Of a stretch of 64,000 nucleotides of DNA, positions 21,605-34,900 are shown in pieces (within the stretch, counting starts at the first letter, position 1; each line of letters starts with the position of its first letter). The DNA comes from Arachis hypogaea (taxonomy: Eukaryota > Streptophyta > Magnoliopsida > Fabales > Fabaceae). The stretch spans positions 96,187,827 through 96,251,826 of the forward strand of contig NC_092041.1 in assembly GCF_003086295.3 (NCBI RefSeq), given 5' to 3'. Both the position numbers and the translations under genes were made by a program. Under the pieces are notes generated by a model. The model did not search any database. It was not told where the DNA came from and saw nothing but the letters and a program-made list of their open reading frames with translations.

Positions 21605-22990
21605 TAGACAAACAATTTCAGTATAATAAAAGTGTTAATAAGTTCTTTCTCTTGTTTACTTTCATTTTTCATTCTTAAATATAACGCCAAGAAACATATA
21701 ATCTTATATTTTTTAAACTAAACATATTATAGCCGAGGAAGATATATAACATGTACAAAACTTTGACACATATTAAACATCTAATGCAAAAATATTGATA
21801 TGACCAACAAAGTATAACTAACCTTTTGGTCGATATAAAATAGAAAAAATATATTTTTAAATAAAAATAATATATATATATATAAATATTTAATCAAATA
21901 TGTTATATTTTTTAAGTATTAACGTGAGAATGTTACTTTAGTATTTTTTTATATCGTACTCTTATTTGAGTACTCTGAATAATCTTATTCTTAATATTAA
22001 TTTGGAATCCAACGTTTATGATTTTATTATTATCTATGATTAATTTTTTTATTTAATTTATCTTTTTTAATAGAATCATAATTTATATTATAAAAAATTA
22101 CACTAAAACATAGTATACAAGAATTACAATTATAAAAGAGAGTACTAAAAATAATAAAAAAAATTAAATACTTACTTTGTAGTAATCGAAACAAATCTAA
22201 AAATTTTTTATGATCTTTTTTATATAATATATTTTTAGTATGCTATAATTTTTTACTATTATTATTATTTATAGTTAATTTTTTGTTTAATTTACTTTAC
22301 CTAATAGAATCAATAAATTATATTATAAAAAGATAATAACAAACATAATACACAAAAATCACAATTATAAAAGTGTATAATGTCAAATAAACAGTTGAAA
22401 AAAAATAAAAAAATAAAAAATAGAAAAAAAAGCTCATATAAATAAATAGAAATAACGAGAATTTTATAAATAATACAATAATATACATAAAGGATAAAGT
22501 TGGTAAAAGGTAAATAAATAGTTAGTATCCATAGCTAAAAGTCCATTAAGAAAATGCAAAAGGTAAAAATAGTTACTTCTTGTAGGCGTGGTTTTGGTAG
22601 CAAAATCACTTTTGCGTTTATGAAAAAAAAATTTGCCAAACAAAAAATTGAAACTTTCAAAAAGTCTAAATGTGTTTCTTCCCTTTCAGCGTGTTTTCCA
22701 AATACACCCCAAATACCCTAAAACCCCAACAATAAAATACCCCAAAGGTTCCGCAAATTACCTATATATATATAGGTGTCCATAAACCGTAGGAGGATAC
22801 ACGGTTTATGCCCAAACATCCTTTGACCTTTTTCATAAACCATGGTTAGATAGTACGGTTTATGTCTTCATTGTGATTTCTATAATCTGTGTAGGGTCAC
22901 ACGGTTTCCTTATATGATGATTCTTTCATAAACTATATTTCAGGACATATAAATAACTAAATTTGTACTGTTGTATTTGAGTAAATTTTT
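21170..22990. mobile_element. Inverted-repeat element with CCGTG...CACGG palindromes
   Basis: The left end (TTTACTCAATTGCAACAATA, then TATGTCCCGAAACATAT) matches the right end on the minus strand (TTTACTCAAATACAACAGTA, then TATGTCCTGAAATATAG). Both arms carry the palindrome AAACCGTGATACTCTATCAC or variants (21320-21350, 21380-21405; 22785-22810, 22840-22865). A direct repeat of about 120 bp lies inside (about 22010-22150 and 22250-22375). Edges are approximate and no target duplication was resolved. No transposase is seen. Confidence 0.6.
21573..21604. repeat. (TAA)n microsatellite
   Basis: About ten uninterrupted TAA units. Confidence 0.9.
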
Positions 22991-24966
22991 CTTCCTTTTT
23001 TTTTTATATAGATAAATTGTCTTTTTATAAATTTTTTTAAGGATTTTTAAAAGCAACTTAACTTTTAAATGTTACAAACATAAATATAAAATTTTTTTAA
23101 TTTATCAAATATAAAATAAGGTCCTTATATTTTTGAAAAATACAAATTTCTTTAAAAAAATTTTACTAAACCAAGCCTTAATAGAATATTGGTATGAACG
23201 GTCAATTCTATTTTGGTATTATAACCACTACAATAATAAATATTAAATGGAAGATAAGACTTCTATATTTCTGAATGTGGAGAATTTAATTAATTATTTT
23301 AAAAATTTGAAAATCAGATTAACTCATTCGTATAAATTTAGTGATAAAAATATATATTATTTCATTTAAATTTTGATTGGAATATATATATGGGGCTCAA
23401 ATTAGGTGAAATCTACAAGTTTTTAAATATTGCAACTAATTTATCCCAAGAAAAAATAGTTGCACACAATTAATGCGTTAAAAGATTTTGTAATTAATAA
23501 ATTAAACCAAAACATTATTTACAGGATCTCATTTAAAACTTTTTTTTTTGTGACTAGATCTCATTTAAAACTTAGTATTACCATGGGGAAAATGAGAAAA
23601 TTTTTGTTGTTTAATTTATGGTTATTTTACTATGCAATAATGATGCTTGAAAGATGGCTATAATTTAATTTGCTATATCATTAAAATCTACACCATGAAA
23701 GGAAAATAAATATGCTACCATTTATTGTTAGGGTTTATATAAGTTATATGAACCTTAACAATAAGATAGAATATGCATTGACATAGGTTTTAACTATAGG
23801 AAATGTTAACAATTTGTCGATGAAATCATGTGGTAACAAAATTGATTCATTTTCTTTTGATTTTTTTTCTTTTTTCTTTTGATTTTTAGTTTATTTGATA
23901 AATTTTTAATAGTAAAAATAAAAATATTAAAAAAATATAAAATATATTTTTAAAAAACTAAAATTTATAATTTTTTAAAATATTTTTTTAAAAAAATATT
24001 TTTTATATAATAAATAAATAAATAAATAATACTTTTATATTATTATACGTAAATATAATTGATAAATAAAAATATTTTTTTATATAAAATATCTAAACAT
24101 AAAATTATTTTTATTTTTTATTAAATTTTTTTAAAAAATAATTCAAAAAGACTTTTTTTATAAGAAATTTATCCAAACAAATTCTGAGTTTGACCAAAAA
24201 AAGGCTAAAGATTTAAAAATGGATATTTGGTTGGTGCATATATATACGTGAAAAGCCTATTGGGTTGGGCCTAGAAAAAATGTACACTAAAGATTTGGGT
24301 CAAGGCCTAACATAGGCAGATTCATAAATACCAAAAAAAAGGCAGATTCATAAATCTGCTAGAGAATGTGGTGGGAAGGGGGAGGGGGATTGAAAAATTA
24401 TAGTCAATAATACCAAACAAAAGGAGAAATATATAGTAAAAAATTAGTGATAACGAGTAATCGTGATTAATGTTTCCTTTTATCTAAAAGAACAGTTAAT
24501 ATATAAGTGTTTTGTCAAAATAGATATTTCTACAAAAAAATAGTTTTATAGGAGTAAAAATTAAGGGGGAAAAAAGGAAAAAAGGTAAAAAAGAGAAGGA
24601 ACAAACTAAAAAAAAAAAACAAAAGAAATAACAATAACATTGAATACTATATGATATTTTTTTTTGGTAGAAATACTATATGATCTTTAAACATACCTTT
24701 ATAATCTTCAAACCCTTGTTGAACTTGGGGCTTGTTAGTGCCCAAAAGCTAAGCTACCCCTATGCTAGTAGAATAATCTATGAATTATTGTGCATTATGA
24801 TATTATAATAGAGCAAATATATTTTGGAAAATCCGAATCTTAGGTCCAATGAACACTGGGTCTGTCATACCTATTTCTATTGGGCTTTCGACTTATTATA
24901 AAGCTCATTTGCTAACTTTTGAGACATTTTATTTACACGTTAAACGCACTTCAAGACTTATTTAGG
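22991..24966. other. AT-rich intergenic stretch
   Basis: No supported gene or recognisable element. The short open frame around 23460-23663 has no family signature. Confidence 0.6.
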
Positions 24967-25097
24967 TGTGGCTGAGGCACGTGGTTCAGTGGCAAAAGTG
25001 TTTGCCTCAATCCAAAGCCACAGTGGCTAGGTTAGTATGTGTGAATATGTAACTTAGAATTGGGAGTTGTCCAATTCATCGATAAAAAAAAAAAAAA
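24967..25097 (+). mobile_element. tRNA-derived SINE with 9-bp target site duplication
   Basis: An element of about 131 bp that starts TGTGGCTGAGGCACGTGG and contains a box A-like TGGTTCAGTGG. It ends with TCATCGATAAAAA and a poly(A) run. It is flanked by TTATTTAGG on both sides (24958-24966 and 25098-25106). The layout is that of a tRNA-derived plant SINE. Box B is degenerate, so it is probably inactive. Confidence 0.78.
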
Positions 25098-25619
25098 TTA
25101 TTTAGGCATCTATGTATAATTTGCTAGAAAGTGGCTACATATAACTCATGGGAAGAAAAAAAAAGATGTATATATTAGGGTATAAGACAAGAAAAACACG
25201 TTAATCATTTTCTAAAAAGAACTAATAATTTGTACATTCGTAAAATAAGTTTCTTTTTCCTACTTAAATATGAATTATATTTTATATTTAAGTAGAAGAA
25301 AATGCTTATTATGGCTCCAATAGTTATCATAGCCCTCCCTTTGTTGGAATTGTTGGAACCCAATCTTATCATGTAATAAGCTTTATATGCGATGGCAATA
25401 ATTATGCACTTGAAGATTTATTTGTATGTAGGCCACCAAAAGGACAAGAATATTCTTCATCCTAGTTGTTATGTTAGTAATAAGACAATCAAATGTAGAG
25501 GATTAAATTGCACTACATAGTTGTCCGACTCTAGATGAATTTAGCGGAACATGAGTTGATTTTGTTTGATCAGTAAAAAGAAAAATGATTTTACGTTACA
25601 AAAAATGCTGCATATATCA
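25098..25619. other. AT-rich intergenic stretch
   Basis: Nothing recognised. Confidence 0.5.
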
Positions 25620-26060
25620 TTACCTTTTTATTTCATTTTTTGCCGCACATAAATTTTTGTTAGAAAGCACAAAAATTTATTTATATAGCACATAAATTTT
25701 CGAAACATAATACAAAATTTTATACATAATACAAATTTATTCATATAACACATAAATTTTACGTATAGCACCCATATTTTTGCACATAGCATATAAATTT
25801 TTGCACATAGAACAAATTTTGTTGCCAATGTATTTTGTTAATTGGATGAATCAATATTCTAAGTATGTAGTCCTCCAAAAATTTCTGTGTTGCGTATAAA
25901 AAATTCTACGCTATATAACAAGATTTTTGTGTTGTAAATCAAATTTTATGTGTTGTGCGTATTTTATTGGGTGTAAATATTTTGGGCATGTGGTCCTTGA
26001 AAAAGTTTTGTCGCTATATACTAAAATTTGTGTGTTGTGCACCAACTTTTATATGTTGTG
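25620..26060. repeat. Inverted-repeat cluster of GCACATAAATTTTT units
   Basis: The left half (25640-25830) carries about eight direct, degenerate copies of GCACATAAATTTTTG. The right half (25880-26060) carries copies in the opposite orientation (AAAATTTGTGTGTTGTGC). This looks like subterminal repeats of a fold-back or hAT/CACTA-type non-autonomous element. Ends and target duplication were not resolved. Confidence 0.55.
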
Positions 26061-26452
26061 AAAAGAGATCGAAGTTTGTAGGGAGTGAGAACATCGTCCT
26101 CGCTGGTTCTCAGTAGAGGGTTTTTAAGAATTGTCATAAGAAGATATTTTAAATAAAACTGTTTTCAATCGCAGTGATCATCAGTTCATTATCCAAATCT
26201 AAAACTCATATTTTTCTTATAAAAATTTCACACAAAATAATATTCCATAGATTTTACCACTTACTAAGGAACCATTTCAACAAAAACTTGCCACTGATCT
26301 AACCAATCATGGTCTTCAGTCCAAACACAATCAATTCACGGCCTCCGGCCCAAACATATAAACAATTCTCGGTTCAGTCTCAAAACAGAATCAATCACAG
26401 GCACAAACAATATAAGGCAAACACAATCAGAGAATAGTTACAACAAGTACCA
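26061..26452. other. Unassigned stretch
   Basis: No gene or element recognised. Contains short internal repeats (CCTCCGGCCCAAACA, TTCAGTCCAAACAC). Confidence 0.4.
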
Positions 26453-27901
26453 TGGTGCAAATTTAGAATATCCACAACTGAACCAGCAAGTGCACTGGGT
26501 CGTCCAAGTAATACATCAGATGAGTGAGGGTCGATCCCATGAGGACTGAGGAACTGAGTAACAATGGTCAACTAATTGGCTTAGTCAGGCGAACAGAAAT
26601 GTTGGTTTTGTGGGTTTCAAAAGCATTAAACAATAAATCAAGAATAAAAGAAGTAAATAATGCATTTGGTGTAGAAATCGATGAGAGAAATACTTAAGGT
26701 ATCGGAGATGTTTACCTTTTCTGGATTAAGTTTTTTTACCAACTATTTTAATCATGCAAGATTCATTCCGTGGCAAACTGTAATTGACTAAACCTTAATC
26801 TCTTAGTGATTTAATATCCTCTAACCTTTATCAACCGCCAATCACTTGGTCATTTGATTCCGATTAGAGGGTTAAGCTCAAATCTAGTTAATGGCCACAA
26901 AAACCCTAATTACCCAAGGCTAAACGAATTATATGTCATGTATACAGATTAGTTCAAGTAATTAGCGATTTAGGAGGAATTTACTTTCAAGCTATGTTCA
27001 GGTGAAGGACCTCTCCCAAGGGTCACAAGAACGCATCAAGAATAAGAGTCATACTCTCGTTCCACCCAGATTCATAAAATTAAGAACGAAAGTAATCCTT
27101 GAAACTGAATCAGTACATTAATTAAAATAGAAAAGTAATCATCTTAATCCATAGAATTAAACAGAGCTCTTAACCTTAACCAAAGAGGTTTAGTGGCTCA
27201 TGACTTACAGAGAAAATAAGGGTTTTTAAAAGTGAAACGTGCGGAAGAGTGCAGATCTCCCTGAAGGGTGAATCTTTTCCCTTTTATATCTAACCTAATT
27301 TGATTTGAAACTAAAATAAGATATTAAATTCTAAATCTAAAAGATTTTGTTTGTAAATAAAAATAACAAAAATAAAAGATAAGATAACAATTAAAAGTTA
27401 AATCCCACTAAAGACGCTCCCTTGGGTGAGGTTGACCCATACTACTGGCATTTAGTGCCAGAATTTGCGTTCAGCGCCAGAATTGGCAGTGAGTTGGATG
27501 CTGATTTTGTCTTCTTGGCCGCTGAACGCCTAGCTTGATGTTTAGTGCCCTTCATGGTAGTGATTTCTGAATAAAAGTATAGACTATTATATATCGTTGG
27601 AAAGCTCTAAAAGTTGTCTTTCTAATGCCGTTAGAATCGCATCAATTGGACCTTTTTAGCTCAAGTTATGCTCGTTGGAATGCAAGGAGGTCAGGATTGA
27701 CATCATCCACTTTCTTCCTTGTTTTTGCATAGAACTCTGTTAAATTCGCCTGAATTTCACCTGAAATAATTAAAATACCAAAAGAACTCAAATTAGCATC
27801 CAAAAAGGATTTTAACACTAAAATATAATTAAACTAACTAAATTCTAACTAAATTTAACTAGAAAATAAGCAGAAAATGGGTATAAGATGCTCACGCATC
27901 A
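26453..27901 (-). repeat. Diverged Athila-type LTR, minus strand (3' LTR)
   Basis: On the minus strand it starts TGATGCGTGAGCATC and ends GATATTCTAAATTTGCACCA, 1,449 bp. It shares LTR blocks with the other copies (CACTGGGTCGTCCAAGTAAT, TCGATCCCA). No primer site lies beyond its end, while the internal 3' tail and hairpin module lie at its start, so it is a 3' LTR. Degenerate palindromes (CTGGCATTTAGTGCCAG at 27445) show that this distant subtype had the array too. Confidence 0.8.
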
Positions 27902-28734
27902 CAACACCAAACTTAAACTGTTGCTTGTCCTCAAGCAACTAAAAACAATATAGGATTGAGAAGAGAAACTGCCTAAGACTTGAGTATTCATTGAAGCTCA
28001 TATCCAATCATTGAGTGGGGCTAATGACACTATAATTCTGAATAGGTTTGGCATCTCACTTTCTTTTGAAGCTCAGAGATGTTGATATCCTTCAGAACTA
28101 GAACTTGGATGATATTATGGATTCTCTTTCTCTTGAAGCTCTGATTGATCCTTGAGTACAGTTTTTTCTTTTCTTTTTTTAGGTGCTTTATATCTTGAGC
28201 CTAGCCGTGACTCTTAGTGTTTTGTCCTCAAGCTTATCTTGGCACACAAACACCACAAGCACTTAACTGGGGAACTCTTTGAGTTATATTTTTTCTTTTT
28301 ATTTCTCCCAGACAGTGGTGCTCAGAGCCTTTGGCATACTCTGTAATTGCACTTGGTCTTGACTCTTAGTGCTTTGTCTCAAGGATTACTTGACACATTC
28401 ACACTACAAGCATATAGTTAGGAAAATAACTCTTTGAGATTTTAATAATTTTTTTTACCTTCTTAACCATTGATGCTCAGAGCCTTAGGCCCTGCCTTTT
28501 TTTTGCTGTTTGTTTTTCTAAGTTTATGTCCCTCAGGAATCAACATTCTCAACTCCAATATCAAATATGCACTGTTCAGTTCATACATTCAGAATCATAA
28601 ATAATACTACCACATTAAAGTAACCAGAATAACTCATACTATATAACTCAAGTCTCATGCATTTTACTACTTCTTTTCTTTTTCTTTTGATTTTTTCAAG
28701 CTCAGTGAGCAATGCATGAGACCTCTTTTCAATG
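27902..28734 (-). mobile_element. Truncated internal 3' tail of the minus-strand Athila-type element
   Basis: It begins with the hairpin module (27905-27939: GTTGCTTG and CAAGCAAC around TCCT on the plus strand, next to ACACCAAACTT). It continues with sequence homologous to 14000-14412 and 5500-6009. All coding parts are lost; the remnant stops near the 88-bp tandem array. Confidence 0.7.
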
Positions 28735-29150
28735 CTTGTTTTGAACTAAGTTTGTTTATGTATCGTTATTATTAAGTAATTTCAGTACATTATGGATTTA
28801 AATAAGGTGTACTTGGTTTGTACTTGTTTTGAACTGGATTTACTTGTGTGTCGTTACCATTAAGTAATTTTGGTGCATTCTGAATTTAAATATGGTGCAC
28901 TTGGTTTGTACTTGTTTTGAACTGAGTTTGTTTATGTGTCGTCATCATTAAGTAATTTTGTTGCATTTTGAATTTAAATAAGGTACAATTCGTCTCTTGG
29001 TTTGAACTGAATTTTCTTGTGTGTCATCATCATGAAGTAATTTTGGTGCATTATGGATTCAAATAAGTTGCATTTGGTCTGTGCTTGTTTTGAACTGAGT
29101 TTGTTTGTGTGTCATCATCATTAAGTAATTTTGGTGCGTTTTGAATTTAG
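28735..29150. repeat. 88-bp tandem repeat array
   Basis: Nearly five imperfect copies starting with CTTGTTTTGAACTGAG or variants at 28735, 28823, 28911, 28996 and 29084 (steps 88, 88, 85, 88). Each also contains CATTAAGTAATTTTGGTGCA. Confidence 0.88.
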
Positions 29151-29159
29151 CATGTTATA

Positions 29160-29430
29160 CGTATAAGAAGAAGATGGCGATGATGATAATAATGATGACG
29201 ATGATGATGATGATGGAGGAGGAGGAGAAAAAGGAAAGAGGAGATCGAAAAAATTCAAATGAGAAAAGAAAGAGGAGGAGAAGGAGGAGGATATGGAGCT
29301 GGTGGTGTGGTGGTGATGACAACAACGATAATAAAAGAGAAAGATGAATAAAAAGGAGGCGGAGGAGGAAGTCAAGAAGAAGTAGCAGTATCAGGGGTGG
29401 GAGAAGGAGGAAGAAGAAGAAGAAGTGCGT
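29160..29430. repeat. Purine-rich GAT/GGA low-complexity tract
   Basis: Runs of GATGAT, GGAGGA and GAAGAA. The open frames on both strands here are low-complexity artefacts. Confidence 0.8.
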
Positions 29431-29866
29431 GATGTGAATTGATTGGACTTAGTTAAGTATTTTACTTAGTTGTTGAGATTTATTCTTATTAATATTAATA
29501 AACGGTTACTAACGTTCACACATTGTTAATTATAATAATGATAGTACCATTTGGTTAAAAAGATACAACCCTTTAAGAATTGTGTATGTTTAAAACATTA
29601 TATCTATTGGCAATAAAAAAGTCACAATAATTTATGTATGTGATAAATAATAATTGATGTGTGCAATATATATTAAAAAATCTTTGTCCACTATTTTAAC
29701 TAAAAAATTTATTAGTTTTATTGCATTTTATGAGAGTATTGTCATCAATTCTATAACAACTATGTATTGGGACAAATATTTTTCTAAAATACTCATACAA
29801 AACAAATGAAATACATGTAAAATTATATCAGTCACCAAACTGAAGTAATGTAAGATTAGTTGGTAT
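29431..29866. other. AT-rich intergenic stretch
   Basis: Nothing recognised. Confidence 0.5.
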
Positions 29867-30345
29867 CACTACAAGAAAAACACCCATTCAGGTACACTTG
29901 AAAAGTGTAGCCAAAAGTGAAAAAATGATGCCTTAGGCTACGGCTACGCTTTTTGGGCTACGGCTACGCTTTTTGGGGTGATTACTATTCGGCCGTTGCC
30001 TATTCTCAAAGGCTATGTTTTTCTGCACCAAGGGCTACGCTTTTGGCGTTTGGGAATAGGCTACGCTTTTCAAGTGATACTGTTTAGGACCAAAGGCTAT
30101 GTTTTTCAGCTTTCATTTTCCAGAATAGGCTACGCTTTTCAACGCTACTGCATCACTTGTAAAGCGTAGCCACATTGTATACCATAGCTACTTTTTATAA
30201 GCGTAGCCTTAGGTCCTTTTTTTTGTATACTATAGCTACTGTATATAAGTGTAGCCTTAGGTCTCGTTTTTTTTTGTATACTATAGCTACTGTATATAAG
30301 TGTAGTCTTAGGTCTTGTTTTTTTTTGTATATATATATAATTATC
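29867..30345 (+). mobile_element. CACTA (En/Spm) transposon end with GGCTACGCTTTT subterminal repeats
   Basis: It starts with the terminus CACTACAAGAAAAA. At least six copies of GGCTACGCTTTT or a variant follow, and inverted copies (AAAGCGTAGCC) appear by 30160. Terminal CACTA plus clustered subterminal motifs is the hallmark of this superfamily. The matching right end with the same subterminal motif was not found, so the element is truncated, very long or disrupted. Confidence 0.78.
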
Positions 30346-30709
30346 TAATAATTATTAATACAACATAATAGTTAATATGATTACATGTATAATAATTCTG
30401 CATTTTTATTTAAATGAGTTGAATATTACAAAATAAAAATAAATACATAATTATACTAAATAATTTTTTTATATAATAAAAATTATCTCTAACCAAAATA
30501 TATCTATAATATTGATCCAAAAGTACTAGAATGAAGTTAACTATAAAAATTCATACATCTCAAATATACTCTTCACTACTTTAGGACAGCGGCGCTAGAG
30601 TTAAGCAACAGAAAATTTAAGAACATTAAAGAATTAATGAACAACCTATAACCAGAGCCACAGCATGGCATGCACAACCTGGTAGAGTGTATAGACACCA
30701 ACAAAATTA

Positions 30710-31452
<743 letters not shown>

Positions 31453-31713
31453 TGATGAGCACGGATAAGAACAATAATAGAAAAATCAAAAAAGAATTGA
31501 GAATTAAACTTGAATAATAATCAGATTCAAAGAATATAATACTTCAATAATATTATTTATACAATTACTATTTTTAATAGAATTATTTTATTATTCTAAC
31601 AAATTATACAGCTCAGCATATTAGTAAAATTTTACTATTAACAATTTTCTATACAAGAGAAATAACAATCTGTATTAACAAATTCTAATTAACAGAATAA
31701 ATATCAAGTAACA
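31453..31713 (-). repeat. Probable 3' LTR of copia element
   Basis: On the minus strand it starts TGTTACTTGATATTTATTCT directly after a polypurine tract (GGGAGAG, 31714-31720). The far end (CCGTGCTCATCA at 31453) is a guess based on a TG...CA border. Confidence 0.45.
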
Positions 31714-31980
31714 CTCTCCCATAAGTTTGGACTATTGGGAGAGAAGAAGTCTAACAATCCAAGCTTAGAGTAACCTGCATTGAAAGGCCTAGAAGCAAGA
31801 AAATTAGTGAGAATGTCAGCAACTTGATTATCGGAGAAGATGGGAAGAAGATGAATCAATTTTTCATGTAATTTGTCACGGATTATATGGCAATTATCAG
31901 CTTCAATAAGTTTTGTACGTTCATGAAACACAGGATTAGTGGCAATGTAAATAGCTAAATTGCTATCACAATACAGATTA
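31704..31980 (-). pseudogene. Copia polyprotein, C-terminal RNase H end
   Basis: Reads LYCDSNLAIYIATNPVFHERTKLIEAD, then DKLHEKLIHLLPIFSDNQVADIL and SKLGLLDFF, the usual end of a Ty1/copia pol. Its frame continues across the CACTA element into 35479 onwards (PITKP-I-LYCD), so one gene was split by that insertion. Confidence 0.85.
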
Positions 31981-34900
31981 CACTACAAGAAAATAGAATA
32001 TTTATAACAAAAAATTTGTATCAAATTTAAAATTGTTACAAATTATAGTTTTTTCCTAACAATAATTAGTTATTGTTATAAAATATTTTAATATTTTATA
32101 ACAATGTGATTTCTTTTGTTACAAATTATGTTGGCTTTCGTATCGAATTGTTGTTTTATTGCAAAATGTTATAATGTTTTGTAACAAAAGATTATATTAT
32201 TGCAAAAATTTAAAACATTTTGTAAAAAAATATCTATTCGTTTCAAAAGCTCTAAATATTTTGTAACAAAAAATTAATTTGTCACAAAATACAATATTTT
32301 TGTAACAAATTATTTATTTGTCACAAAATTTAAAGATTTTTTGTAACTAATAAAAAATTTTATTTCAACATATTAAATGTAATACTTCGAATTTTTTAAA
32401 ATTAATATAATGAATTATTTATGATTTATTATATTTTTTTAAGATTTTATATTCAAAAATTTATTTTACTAAACATATTTAAATCAAATTAATGATACTT
32501 TGAGTTTAAATTATTTTAAAAATTAAATAATAAGTCATTTATAATTTATTATATTTATTCAAAATAAATTTTTAGAGATTTATATATTACATGGAGTATT
32601 TTCTTATTTATAATTTAATGTTTTAGTAATTGAAAAAATATGAAAATTCTATATAATTTAATTTAAATATTTGAGATTTTTTAATTTAATACTTTAAATT
32701 TTATAAATAAAAAAAATTAACTTGATTATCTCTAATTTTATCTTAATTAGTATTTATTTAAAAATAATTATAAAATAATAATAAAATAGTATTTTAAGAA
32801 TAATTAATATAATTACTCTAATTCTTAAAATAAAAATATTTATTTAAAAATAATTTAAAAATTTATAGTTAAATAATATCTTTATATAATTATTATTAAA
32901 TTAAAATTAATTTTCAGTTATTATACTACCCTTATTTTGATTGAAAATACTTAAATGATCTAATTCCTAATCCTAATACAACTCACACACGCCACCTCCT
33001 AAACCTAGTAGTCGTCAGCCCTCCCCTTCCCAAAATCCTTACCCAGCGGGAAAGAAAAGAAAGAAAGTAAGAGAAAGGGGAAAAGCAAACAGGGAAAAGA
33101 GGAAGAGGAGAAGGAAACAGGGAAGGAGGGGAGGACGGCGCCGGTAGGCATCACTGCTGCCGCGCCGTCGTGTCACACCCAGAGGAGGGAGGGCGCCGTT
33201 GAGCAAGGGCCAAGGAGAGAGAGCGCGTCCAGCCACCATCATCGTCGTTCAAGCCGCCGGACTGCCGCATGCAAGGAGCTTCTTGTTTCGCCGCCATCAT
33301 GCCGCGCCAAGGGAGAGAGCACCGTTGAGAGAGGAGACACCGTGACACAAAAACTGCGCCGCAAAGGATGAGATCATTGTCGTCGAGGCTTCGCCACCGC
33401 CCAGCCACCGTCGCCGAAGCCGTGACGCCATCTCTGATAACTTCTTAGCATCGCCGTCGCGGATAGCTTCTTAGTGTTGCAGTCGCTTCTCCTCGTCTTC
33501 CTGTTTTGTGCGCCAGCAAGGGTAAGCAGGCTTTGAGTGTGCAAACCCTGATAACCCTTCCTTTCTCATTTTGATATCAAGTTTCTCATTGTTTTCAATT
33601 TTTGGGGACAAAATTTCTTTTGTGATTCAAAGGCCTCACTTTGATTTCTATTGAGCTTTTTGGTTGCAAGCTCTAATTCATGCCATTTTGAAGAATGAGT
33701 TTATTACTGATGATGAGTAGTGAACATTATTGAAGATTACTGAACTGTTATTGACTTATTGTTATGAGTAATGATTTTCTTAGGTTTCTCTATTATGAGT
33801 AATTTAGATTATTTTGTTGTATAGTAATTATGGAGCTGTTCCTGTTTTTTAGATGTTGTATTTTTTATTTAATTATAGAATTGTACTTGTTGTGTTTAAA
33901 AGCCAACTTGTAATGTTATTTACTAGTGTAATGTACTACGAATAACCTTCACAATTATAATTATTGTAGTTAATTTTCATAGAAAATGATCTTGCTCTCA
34001 GCTTGAAGACATAAACTAGAGCGCATAAAGTTCTGCTATGTTGTACTGTTGCATGCATATTTTTTTCACGTAGTATGTATATAGGTGGAGAATTCTTTTA
34101 TGATGTAATTTTTTTCTCATGTTGCTTTATCTATTCTCGCTCGCAGGCTCAAATGCCGGATTTAAGTGGTTTTATTGAGACGAGACAGCAACTTTTTACT
34201 CTGAAACCAAATCATCGCATGAACTAGATTGGTTTTTCCGTTGCCCATCATTTGAAATCTAATAAGATTTGGATTTATATCGAGTTAAATTCTTTTTCAA
34301 TTGATGCTATCTGAACTACCTATGTAAAGTACTAGTAGCATGTTGATATTAGAGCATATGCTTTAGTTCATTAATGTCTCTTCTTTATTACTGTTGGTTT
34401 TGACTTCATATGTGTAAGTATAACTAGCAGTTCACCCAATTATATTTTCTTCTATGTTTGTTGGGATACTTTGCTAGAAATTCCTTGTTTTAGCTTATAT
34501 AAAACTACAAGGACCTAAGCTTGATCTAATATGGCCTAGTGCATCTGTGCGCGTAGGAAGTGAGCTATTATCTTGTTGTCAGAGTTTCTCTTTTGGTTCA
34601 AAGGAAGTAATTTAAATTTGGTTTCTTTTGGTTGTTCTGCATGTTCTTGTTCTTGTGTTTTGACAGGAATCTCACTTTCCTTGTATGAAACTTTGTGAGT
34701 GTAAAAGCATGAAAAACAGGTCAGTATATTTGTGATTGAACGATGATTAAATAGCCCAAGTTTTATGTATTCAATTGTCAATTCTTGATCATTTGTATCC
34801 TTGATTAGTTGATTTTAAACTTTGAGAATAGATTCTCAAAGAATTAGTTAATTTTAACTTCTATCTTAATTTTCACTTGGACGAAGATAGTGTTATGTGT

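Noticed and set aside
24967..25040. A functional tRNA gene at the box A-like sequence
   Set aside because: It cannot be folded into a full cloverleaf by eye, lacks a good box B and has a SINE tail with target duplications.
25628..25828. Cys/Tyr-rich open frame, minus strand
   Set aside because: It is the translation of the GCACATAAATTTTT repeats.
29121..29375. Open frames on both strands in the purine-rich tract
   Set aside because: Poly-Ser and poly-Met/Glu/Arg translations of GAT and GGA runs; no domain.
33151..33408. Possible small gene in the GC-rich segment
   Set aside because: Frames are short, Arg/Ala/Pro-biased on both strands and show no family; kept only as possible captured transcript.
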